From NCBI GenBank assembly GCA_012845835.1, contig JABAKD010000016.1:9004121-9068120 (forward strand): a DNA stretch of 64,000 bases. The letters are read 5' to 3'. The position numbers and the translations under genes were made by a program. The notes below the pieces were generated by a model. The model worked only from the letters and a program-made list of their open reading frames with translations, was not told the origin of the DNA and did no database searches. Below, piece by piece: positions 21,844-32,400 of this stretch (positions are counted from its first letter, which is position 1; each line of letters starts with the position of its first letter). The stretch is from Undaria pinnatifida. Taxonomy: Eukaryota; Sar; Phaeophyceae; Laminariales; Alariaceae.

Positions 21844-22272
21844 TTTTTTTTTTTTTTTTTTTTTTATCCTCCGGCGGATGGGAAAAAATAAAACTTTAGC
21901 TCACCAAACTTCCGCGTATTTTCATACGCGTCGTGTGTCGATTTAACTCAGCTGCTTTCGCAGCCCAACGCTAGCTGGCGCACCCTTCGGGTCCCATTGT
22001 AGGTATAGCGTAAGCTGACCCTGTCAGTGGTCTTCGTTACAACCCCGGCAGCGCAAGCTGCCGTTGTATACGGATGCGTGTGTATGTCGACCCGGCCTGT
22101 CCCCTGAGGGTCAGTTTCGGTGGAGATAGCCACCCGGAATGTCATCTTTCCGGGTAGTGTGGGACTTGCGCAAGCTCACCCACTAACAAAACCGCTGGCC
22201 ATGGGAGATGGCCTTCCGCCGGACTTGGTCCAGTTACGGTCCACCCTACCCATTCGGGCGTTGGTCCTCGAG
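21844..22272 (-). mobile_element. Poly(A)-tailed retroposed element, family R2, with target duplication
   Basis: Inverted copy of R2, seen as a T20 run then CCTCCGGCGGATGGG at its left end. It is flanked on both sides by AGTGGTGCGTC (21833-21843 and 22273-22283), an 11-bp target-site duplication. This shows retroposition with a precise 5' end. Confidence 0.85.
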
Positions 22273-23239
22273 AGTGGTGCGTCGTTTTATCGTTGTCTAC
22301 ACAAATAATGCGGAGTATATAGTGGTGTATTTTAAGTATGTCGTATTACCGCAGTCTGTATTAATAATACCGAATCTGCCCTTCCCTGACCCGCCGCCTT
22401 GTTGCGTTATGGGGGGGGGGGTACTCAAGTTGTGCATGGCCGTAGTCGTATGACCGTAGACCGTCGCGACCCTACTATGCCAGGATGGAGCACGTCGGGG
22501 TTTCACTAACCAGGCAGACTCACCAGGGGCGGGGGGGTATTGGCTACATACGCTTGCATCCACCGTTTGGAGCGAAAAAAATTTCAGGGCAGCCCTCGAA
22601 GTTTTTCCCGCGGAACAATTCCCGCAGGGTATCACGGGATATAGGAAATGTTCCCGTTCCCGTGGAAATGTTATTCCCGCGCGGTCCCACCCAAACAGTT
22701 CCCGTAGAAACCCTGATTTACCATTCCCATCCAAACTGTTCAAGTTTTCCGTTTATCAAGGATTTTTATTAATAAGTACCAAAAAATAAGAAAACAACAA
22801 GTAAACATAGGTACAATGTATGATACCATGTAAACGATTGGTCTATTAATAGCTCTTGTCCGTATTTTTTTTTCGTCAACTAGACATATTTGTCGTCATC
22901 GCTTTAATTCCTTTTTTTTGTCGATTGTTTCGAGAGAGCTTGTTTGTTGTGTGCTGTCCTTTGTTACGGTGTTACAACCGAGCAGTAGTTTGTTGTTCGT
23001 TGCTTTCGCCGCCCGTTGTTTTTGTCCGCCAATCTTTTGTTGTCTGTTTGCTGTAGTGGTTGGTTGCCGCTTGTCTTCGTTATTTTGTTGGTTTTGCGTA
23101 TTGTTGTTTCCCGTTTATTATGTTCGTTCGCTCGTCCGTCCGTTCGTTTGTTGTTTTTTTGTTGTCCATCGCTTTGCTGGTGTTGATGCTGGTTTCCGTT
23201 TCTTATGTCGCTTGCTGGTTTGTTGCTTGTCGTGCTGTT

Positions 23240-23417
23240 GTTTGTTAATTGTTGTTTTCCGTTTGTCGTGTGTTTTGTTAATTTGTCGGTTGAACGCCAG
23301 GCACTGCCCGCCGTGGACTATGATTACAGTCTGCTGTTTCGCTCTTTGTTGATTGTTGTTTTCCGTTTGTCATGTCCATCGTTTGTTAATTTGTTTTGAC
23401 TTCAGGCACCGCCCGCC
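23240..23417 (+). promoter_or_regulatory. Probable 5' UTR intron end of eIF2 gamma, with duplicated start region
   Basis: Directly before the start codon is a strong acceptor (TTTTGACTTCAG, AG at 23404-23405) and GCACCGCCCGCC, so a 5' UTR intron is likely. About 105 bp upstream the same block recurs (23240-23318), with the acceptor-like CCAG, GCACTGCCCGCC and GTGG where the functional copy has ATGG. The start-codon region was therefore duplicated in tandem and the outer copy has lost its ATG. Confidence 0.5.
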
Positions 23418-26400
23418 ATGGACGCAGAAGCAGAATCCGAGCCAGAGGCGCCGGCGCCGGAATCTCGCCGAGAGCGCCACGATATCAAGCAGGAGCATTT
23501 GGCCGTACAGGTACTATTTTACTATTTGCAATAACGAAGTACCTGTTGTATGGTATGTTGTACGCAAACTTGAAACCAGAGTCGCGTTTGTATGTATGCA
23601 AGTATTATGCTGTACCATAGTGGGGAGGGAAGAGAAGAGCCTGCTTAGTGCCCCGGATCTGAGTTACGTCTAAATGGGAGGGCGGAGGACAAGATAAAAA
23701 GTGCTGAGATGATAGATAGGATGAGCAAAAAGTAAACACACTGTATAATCAAATACGGAGGGTGACATGCTTTTAGTGAATTATGTTCTCTACACGATCA
23801 GCAATCGAGGGTAGGACGAGTGATATTCCTAACACAATCAACAATCAGTCCCATAGCCTCAGGGTAGCAGGAATGATATTCTAAACACGATTAACAATCA
23901 CCTCCCGTGGCCTCAGGGTAGCAGGAATGATATTCTCTACACGATCAGCAATCGAGGGCAGGACGAGTGATATTCCTAACACAACCAACAATCAATCCCA
24001 TTGCCTCGGGGTAGAAGTAATGATATTCTAAACACGAGTGACAGTAACCTTCCATATGGCCAAAGGGTAGAGCGAATGATATTCTCTACACGATCAGCAA
24101 TCGAGGGTAGAACGAATGGCATTCTAAACGCGATTGGCAATCAATACCATGGCCGAAGGGTAGAGCGAAGTATGTTCTCTACACTATCAACAATCGACAC
24201 CATATGTAGCCTAAGGGTAGACCGAATGATACTCCGTGACACGATCAACAAGCATTCCCATGGTCCGAGGATAAAACGAATGATATTCCGAAAACACGAT
24301 CAACAATCATATCTCATGGTCCAAGGGTAGAACGAATGATATCCCAAAAACACGAATTGACAATTCCAACAGTATAGGGCGCTATGGGGTAGTGTAATCG
24401 TTTAGGTGATCAATTTAGGGGCTACGTAAATGCCAGAAATATGTATGTCCAAAAATGTCTACCCCCCTATAGCTGCACGCCTCCACGCTTGTTACTAACG
24501 ACCCAGCCCGCCGAAAATCCCAAGGCCTAGGTATGGTATTCAACGAATAATATTGTATAGCGCAGAACCATAAATGGGATTTCAACGATGCTGGGCGGTG
24601 GGCAGTGCATATATATGAATACCCCCGATAGGTCACCCTGTTGACGCTTGATTACGGCAGTATAAAGACCAAAAGGTGACGAGCGCGATCCAATCAAAGT
24701 GTCTAGGAAAAGCTTTGAGGCAATACGGGTATCGGCATGCCCTCACGCTTGCCCTAACGGCTTCCTGCGATGCAGTTGGAACAGATCTCAACCCTACACT
24801 TGCACCAGCAGCAGTTTTCGGGTTGCTTCAGCTTCATGTGGCCGATGCTGTAGTACTCGGCGGTTTCGTCTCGTCATTTTTTTTTTTTGGTCTGAGAGTC
24901 CCGGAAGGGGTTAAGGAGTACTTTGGCCGAAAATTGCCACCCTTTTCGCTGCACGCGTCGTGCACTCCCCGCTTTGCTTTTGCTTTTCCATTTCCAACTC
25001 CCACATTTTTCCTAGTTTAATTCCAAGTGTGTTGCCCCCCGTGTCGAGAGTGCGGTGCTAAAAGGATTTAAGCGCTGCTTGCCTATATACGCGTTTTTTG
25101 CCAGCGTGTGTGATGCTTCCTGCTAACGCCGTCTTTGTGTCTTGTGCTTCTTGCCTACGCGCCTTCTCGCCGCGCGGGAACAGGACTTGGAGACCCTGGA
25201 CCCGTCTGTGCTCACCCCGTTAACGCCCGAGGTGATCAGCCGTCAGGCGACCATCAACATCGGCACCATTGGGCACGTGGCACACGGAAAGTCCACGGTC
25301 GTCAAGGCCATCTCGGGAGTTCAGGTGCGACGGCGTGTGGAGGTCGAGGAGTTGGAGGGGGGGGAGGGAGGGGGACCTCCACTGCGCTATATGTTCGTAC
25401 CCAGGTGTTTGCCTAAGTGGCTTGGTTCCGCGAGGAGGAGGGGGGGGACACGACAAATGTTCATACCGTGGTACTTACGAAGGTGGCTTGGGTTGTTGGA
25501 GGGCTCCCCTGGTCTATATTACGCTCCCTGGTGTGAAAAGTGACCCCTTACCCCCCAACCCTTGCTTCCCCTCCACCGCCCCCCCTCGACTCCCCCCCCC
25601 CCCCCCGCGCGCCTACTTTTATGGCATATGCGGTCATGGTGTTGGTGGTGGGGTTGATGTTCGCCTTTGCAGACCGTGCGATTCAAGAACGAGTTGGAGC
25701 GTAACATCACCATCAAGTTGGGGTACGCTAACGCGAAGATCTTCAAGGCGGTAGAGGGAGCGGAGGCCGGCCCGGGAAACTTCAGGCAAGCCTGGGGAGG
25801 AGGGGGTCCGGTCGGTAGAGATGCGCGCTTGGTTTGGGTGCTTGTCGGTCGGTATGGTGATTTTGGTATGTGCGTGTTTTTGACGCATGCTACGATAGAG
25901 GTAGCAGTTTTCGTCTGATTTTTTTTCTGAATGAAGGGGCTCCTTAACCCCAAATCGTCGGAAATAGGCAAAAAAAAATTCGCGTGATTCTTGTCCTGTG
26001 CCGAGGCCATGGGATTTTTCATCCGGTAGCAGCTTTTTCTTGCCATCCAAATCAGTTTTTTTTGGGAGAGGTCTTAACCTCAGAAAGTGAGGGGTAGTAT
26101 TAAGAAAGTTGTGCGTCTCTATCGTAGCACGCGTCTTTTGCGGTCGGCGTGTTCTTTTTGGTGTTTGTCGATCGGTAGATGGGGTTTTATGGTCGGTAGA
26201 TACTTGGATGCTTTTGATGCTTTGATGCCTCCATGCTTTGATGCTTCCATGTGTTGATGCTTGGATATTCTAATTTTTTTGGTGCTTGGGAGTTTGAATG
26301 TTTCGGTGCTTTGAGGCTTCTGTGTTTTTCGATGGTTCGACACTTGCATGCTTTTTTTTTGTTTCGAGGTTTTGGTTGAAATCTGAACGTGATTGTTTGT

Positions 26401-29400
26401 TTTGGTTTTTATTTGGTTGCTGCACGAAGCAACCCAAATGATTGTTTGTTTTGGTTTTTATTTGGTTGCTGCACGAAGCAACCCAACAGCGACAACGCAC
26501 GGTCCGTCCGGACGGGTCTAAGGGTACCCTTTATTTTTCATGCAGTGTATGTATGTCGTGCCCCTCTTCTGGAAGATTAAGTATTGGCGTAATTTCGTGA
26601 CCCCCCTACATACATCACTTCTCTCTCAACGTAAAAACTGTGTCTAAAACAATATTGTCTTGAAACAGTGTTGTCGTAAAACAGTGTCGTGTTAAAACAT
26701 TGTTATCTCAAAACAGTGCTGTCTTGAAACAGTATTGTCTTGAAACAGTGTTATCTTAAAACAGTATTGTCTTGAAACAGTGTTATCTTGAAACAGTATT
26801 GTCTTAAAACAGTGTGAATTATTTACATTGCACCACCCCTACCAGGTGCTATTTACCAGGTACCTGGTATAGTATACCGGTACATGGGGAACAGTAGTAT
26901 AGTATCAGACATATGTTGAGTATACGGGTATGTGATACGAGTCTTTTAGTAGATGTTTATACCTCGTACGTAGCAAGGCTTGTCACGAGTCAGATCAGCT
27001 CTCTCTCTGTCGCGGGTCGGGTCGGGTCAGGGTGCAACCACAACCACAAAAGCAAGTGCATGCGCTCAACTCCTCTGTTCCATGTGTCCGAATCACCCCG
27101 ATTGGGGCACATTTTTGGTGACCCGACTCAATCCGTGAAATCTGGAAACCTCCTGACCCGACCCGACCAACCCGACCGACCCGACCCGACCCGACCCGAC
27201 CCGACCCGACCCGACCCGACCCGACCCGACCCGACCCGACCCGACCCGACCCGACCCGACCCGACCCGACCCGACCCGACCCGACCCGACCCGACCCGAC
27301 CCGACCCGACCCGACCCGACCCGACCCGACCCGACCCGATCCGATCCGATCCGATCCGACCCGACTCGACCCGACCCGACCCGACCCGAGTCACTAACCC
27401 GCGAATTTTGAAAACCTCTCGACCCGACCCGCGAGCAAGGTTACGATCGGCGAAAAGCCCTGATGTTGTACCACAGGGGGGGTGATTATGTGTGCCCTAC
27501 ACTGATGTACTTGTGACGTAACTACTCGTGCTGTAAATTCCTCCGACGTGTATTATTGGTGATTGGTCTTCTGTTTGTCTGGCTTTTTGACGTTTGGGGG
27601 GGTCGATAACGTGCTTTGTTTTCGTTTTGTTTGCTGTTTTCTGTTTCATTTTGCTACTGACAGGTCTAAGGGGAGCCACCACGCGGACAGGTTCGATGAG
27701 GACGGAAAGACGTGGGAGCTGCAGAGACACGTGTCCTTTGTTGATTGCCCCGGCCACGACATCCTCATGGCCACTATGCTCAACGGCGCGGCGGTAAGAT
27801 GTAGGAGACGGTCGCTATCATGGGAGTAATATTTTTCTGGCTCAAACGTGATAGCCCTCTGCCCGGAAATATAAGCAACGTTTTGATTCAATATAATCCA
27901 TAAATGTTGCTTATATTTCCGGACAGAGTAAGATGTATGATGGGGATCATGACCAAGGAAGGACGAAAAAAAAAGGAAAAATCGAACGCCACACTCTTCG
28001 TTTCGAGAGCCCAAATAGAGGAGGGTATACTAAAACGAAGTAAAACAAGGTAGTAAAAAACGTTGTTTGCTCGATTCGTGCAGACACCCCAACGCTCCGA
28101 TTTGTTTTCATTTTGGCGGTTTTAGGAGCGTGGTGTCTTGGAGTCTGATGCGCGTGCTCCCCCGTCGTGACTAAATGATGGTGATCGCGGCTGATGATGA
28201 TGTTTGATGGTGATCATGACTGTTGGTGATCGCGGCCGATAATGTTTGATGGTGACATGGTCGGCTGATGTTGTTTGATGGTGACATGGTCGGCTGATGT
28301 TGTTTGATGGTGACATGGTCGGCTGATGTTTGATGGTGACATGGTTGGTTGTAGTGATAACATGATTTGGTGCTGTCTGACTAGGGATCGTGGCTGATGG
28401 TAGTCGGTGGTGATGATGACTGACTATGGTGATGATCTCGAAGGGTGATCTTTGATGGTGACGCGTGATTGATGATGATATTTGATTGAAAGGCCTGATG
28501 ATGACAGATTATGTTTGATGGTGATGCATGATTGATGATACTTGATTCCAACGACTGTGCATGACTAATGATGTTTGATGGGGATCATGATTGGTGTGGC
28601 TGATGATGACATATCGTAGTTGATGGTGATGCATGATTGAGGATCTTGTGTTTGAAATGACGGATGAGGCAGATGAAAGTTGATGGTGATGCATGATTGA
28701 TGATATTTGATTGACATGACGAGGTGATGATTCACTCATGATGGTGAATCACGAGTGGTGATTTTTGTGTTTATCGTCCCTGATAACGATGGCATACGAC
28801 GACTGAAAATGGTTGATGTTTATCGTGTCTGATTACCATTGATGGTGATTATGACTGACGATGTCTGGTGGTGATCATGTCTGACTATGGTTGTCCTGAC
28901 TGATCATACTTTACGGTGATCATGACTGATGATATCTGATGGTGATCATGAAATACCAGTAATGCCCCTTCTGGATGCGGTTGGCTTGATTTTCCCGAGG
29001 CGTTTCTTGAGTTGAAAAGGGGGACAAAACTCTTGTAACAACTAAAGGAAAAACAATCAGCCGCCGCGCAAGCAACGCAGCAACTAGCACCGACCAGCCC
29101 AAACGAGTGTATTATCTAGTCTTTGTTTTATGGTGATATAACAGTACCTGATGACGACGGAAGGTGACCGTGAATGTCTCTATTTTGATGTTGGTCATGA
29201 CCCGTAATGTGGCTGTGGTGATCATGACCGACGATGATGAAAATAATACTACCTCCCGACACACACGGGCGTTTGTATTTTACTCACAGGTTATGGACGC
29301 GGCGCTCCTTCTGGTGGCGGGGAACGAGACTTGTCCGCAGCCGCAGACGAGCGAGCACCTCGCAGCGGTCGAGATCATGCGCCTCCAAAACATCATCATC

Positions 29401-32400
29401 CTGCAAAACAAGGTACGGGGGGAGAGGAGCGGAGTAGGGGAGGGGTAGGAGGGGACGGGGGACGCATACTACAGTCGGGGTGCACAATGTACTTTGCTTC
29501 TGCGGCTCCTGGCTTGAGGAGCTTTATCTATACATACATTATATATATCTAACCCCAAACATGAGAGAGGAGCGGAGTTGGAGGGGGGTAAGAGGGGACG
29601 GGGGACGCGCTCTACGGGAGAAGTGCACAATGTACTCCCGTTCTGAGGCTCCTGGCTTGAGGAGCTCTATTTATTTACATACATATAGTCTAACCCCAAA
29701 CATTATACTTTTTGGAGAAAAGTATAAAAGTTTTCCCCCGATAAACGGTCCCATGGCATGAAATAGGTTATAATAGAACGAAACATGTTGCAGAAAAAAG
29801 GTACAGTATGAAATTGACGCTTTTGGGTTATGAGGAGCATCGTTGTAAGGTTATAGGGTGGGGATACGGAGTTCCCCCTGCAGGTTTTGCCAATTGAGCA
29901 GGTGCTCGGAGAGTACTCACTTTCTTTGCCTTCGTAGAGACGTAGCTTTACTCGATTCCACCAGAGCCCCGGATAGCTTCTGAGATCCTCCGATTTATTT
30001 CCTAACTTTCCCGAATATAAAACGCCAACCTTACCATGCGAAACCCATCCAAATGATCTCAAATTCGGATAGTTACAGGCCTTTCGAGGTCGTATCTTAA
30101 CATCGTCGTGCACAAACGGTTTCAGCTAAAATTAAAAATCGCATCCTCTGTCGCAGGTAGCACGCACGAACAAGTAGAGCGGAAGAAGGGGGTAGAGGAT
30201 AATGCGCGATGTGGCCAAACATGGCGGTGTATCGTAGAAGTAACTTCCAGCTGGTTGTTTTTTATTCCCTCCTCGAGCGCTTTCATGTTCCGTTTTTGGG
30301 TCGTTTGCAGGTGTAAGATTGTTACCATTCCGCTTTTTTTTTTTTTTTTTTCCAAGTCTGTTCTGCTAGCTGCCGCTGTTTTTCGTTTCCTTCTTTCCTC
30401 CCTCGCACTCATCGGTTTCCTCTCCCGCCTCTCCCTGATCGGGCTTGCTGTTGCCCCCGGCCTCTTGTCCCTTCAATTTCACTATTTCGCTATACTTGTG
30501 TGGGCAAACACGTAAAATCACAACACACAAAACATAAAACACAACAACTCACACACAAAAAAAAACAGGTTGACCTTGTGAAGCACGACCAGGCGATGGT
30601 GCAGCACGAGCAGATTCGCAAGTTCGTTGCGGGCACGGTGGCCGACGACGCCCCCGTAATCCCCATCAGCGCGGTCCTCAAGTACAACATCGATGTCGTA
30701 TGCGAGTACATCAACTGCAAAATCCCCATCCCAGGTGTGGAAAACCGTGCTGCTGTCTCGTTTGCTGTTGATGCTCGTAGGTATGCCTGCCTTGCGTTAT
30801 ATGCCGTACTCGTGACTTGGTAGATACGGGAGGGGGGTACTTTTGATTGGTTCATTTTTTTTTCGTGGCGGGGCTCCTCAAACCGAGGAATGCGCCCAAG
30901 TCGTGACTTAGTATATACCTGGTAGACGGTGGGGGGTGGGTCCTTTTGATTGGCTCCATTTTTTATGACGAGAAATGTGCCCGATATCGTGGTAAATGTC
31001 GTGTTGCAAACACTACTATACTTCGTGTGCGTATGCACGTATATTCTCGTGTTTGTAAAATATGGCATGGCTGTCGCTACGAAGGAATTCGCGCAGCAAG
31101 ATGGGTGATGGGTTACGTTTGTAACTGTCCTTCATCTTATGTTCGTTCCTATATCGGTCGGCGGCGGAAGTATAATCGGGGACTTTGGCGATCGAAAAAA
31201 AAGGACTGCGTATTTCCGAGGGCTTTTCACGAATTGTTACCCGACCTTTCGCGTCTGGTTGGGAGGTTTTCACAACCTCGCGGGGCGATATCCGGTCGGG
31301 TCATAGGGGGGATTCGAAATCTCACTGGTCGGGCATGGGTCACGTGGTCTTTGAATCTCACAGGTCGAGTTGATTGGTCGCCCTGACGCACTCCCGACTC
31401 TCGCGATAACTTTAACCGACGCGTGAAAGGCCCTGCATTATTTATTTATTTTTTTAGCGCTGTGGAAATTAGAAACTCGCTTTCGCTCGTAATTAATACT
31501 GATTGCCCGCTTCCTGCGCCGCCCATTTTTTATTGACTCGCATCGTAATTCTTGCTGATTTCACTGTTTGCTCGCCGCGCCCCCCTCCCCTCCCCTCCCC
31601 GCCCCGCCCCGCCTTCCTCTCCTTTAACGTGTGTCCCGCTGTCTCCATTTTTTCTTTTTTTTTGCGCGCACAACAAATCATGGACACATGTAAACATGTT
31701 GTATTCTTTTCATGATAATATCCAGTGAGGGATTTCACGTCGGTGCCTCGGCTGATTATCATTCGATCGTTCGACGTCAACAAGCCGGGGGAGGAGGTAG
31801 ATCACCTCAGGGGCGGTGAGTGGACGGATTCGTTTTGAGTGAGCGACCGACTGATCGACCGACCGGCCGGCCGCGATCGGTTTTGACATGAATTGACGGA
31901 GAGCCATGCTGCAGATACACAATTTTGGTGTTTTTCGACTTTTTTGCTCATTTTTTGAACATTTTTGTCAAAGATAGATAGGTGGGTGGATGTGTGTATG
32001 AAAGGATGAAGGTGGGTGGTTGGATGCGTGGATGGAAGGATAGATGGGTGGATGGATGGATGAATGCACGCGTCTATCTATCAATGGCGCTAGCACCTGA
32101 CTTGGGGGAGAGGGGCGGTTGGTTCCCTGTCGACCTCTCCCCCTTCCCCCCCCCCCCTGTCATTCCCCCTCCCCCCCCTCTCATATACATGCCGCTTTAT
32201 CTCTACCCCCCCCCCCCCCCCCTCTCTCTCCATATTTCTCCTTCGTTGTATGTAGGAGCGAATATGTCGGTTGACGGTCTAGTTTTGACCCGTCAAGGCT
32301 TATCATACTAGCTTCAGTTTGTGGAGTTCCTTCCTTGACGGCAGTTTGTCAACGGCTCCGTCAAGGGGCAAGAGTGCCGTCAACCCACATCTTTGTGTAG

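Larger units (their letters stand above)
13827..23417. other. Gene-poor region between the GT14 and eIF2 gamma genes
   Basis: No recognised coding exon lies in this 9.6 kb. It holds R7 copies (15078-15165, 20820-20910), a full R1 SINE (16187-16523), a degenerate tandem repeat (16790-17590), a diverged 250-bp duplication (17735-18165), a CCCGA element (18585-18813), R6 copies (18947-19140, 21708-21800), AAAC-type simple sequence (19490-19730), an R1 fragment (20930-21180), an R2 element (21844-22272) and T-rich sequence up to the eIF2 gamma start. ORFs of 130-200 codons at 13888-14511 (minus) and 20552-20959 (plus) match no family I know. Confidence 0.5.
23511..25183 (+). other. eIF2 gamma intron 1
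   Basis: A GTACTA donor is followed within 110 bp by a 3'-end fragment of the R1 SINE (23612-23735), then a minisatellite (23780-24375). The rest (24376-25183) shows nothing clear. Confidence 0.8.
25786..27663 (+). other. eIF2 gamma intron 3 (GC-AG)
   Basis: Donor GCAAGC, acceptor GACAG. It contains an R8 MITE (25882-26132), T-rich sequence with repeated GATGCTT words (26190-26350), a 47-bp exact tandem duplication (26390-26487), an array of AAACAGTGTTGTCTTG-like units (26645-26815) and a long CCCGA array (27005-27462). Confidence 0.8.
27794..29289 (+). other. eIF2 gamma intron 4
   Basis: It carries a 72-nt near-perfect inverted repeat (27857-27928) and about 800 bp of degenerate TGATGGTGATCATGACTGA satellite (28160-28970, thinning out to 29250). 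Confidence 0.8.

Noticed and set aside
23780-24375. CRISPR-like array
   Set aside because: Units are diverged throughout, have no unique equal-length spacers and lie in a eukaryotic intron. It is a minisatellite.
27128-27485. ORFs of Arg-Pro-Asp-Pro-Thr or Val-Gly-Ser-Gly-Arg repeats
   Set aside because: They are the CCCGA pentamer array of an R3 element inside eIF2 gamma intron 3.
28160-28970. C/D box snoRNA cluster (many TGATGA and CTGA words)
   Set aside because: The words come from the TGATGGTGA satellite. No terminal stems or box spacing typical of C/D snoRNAs were seen.
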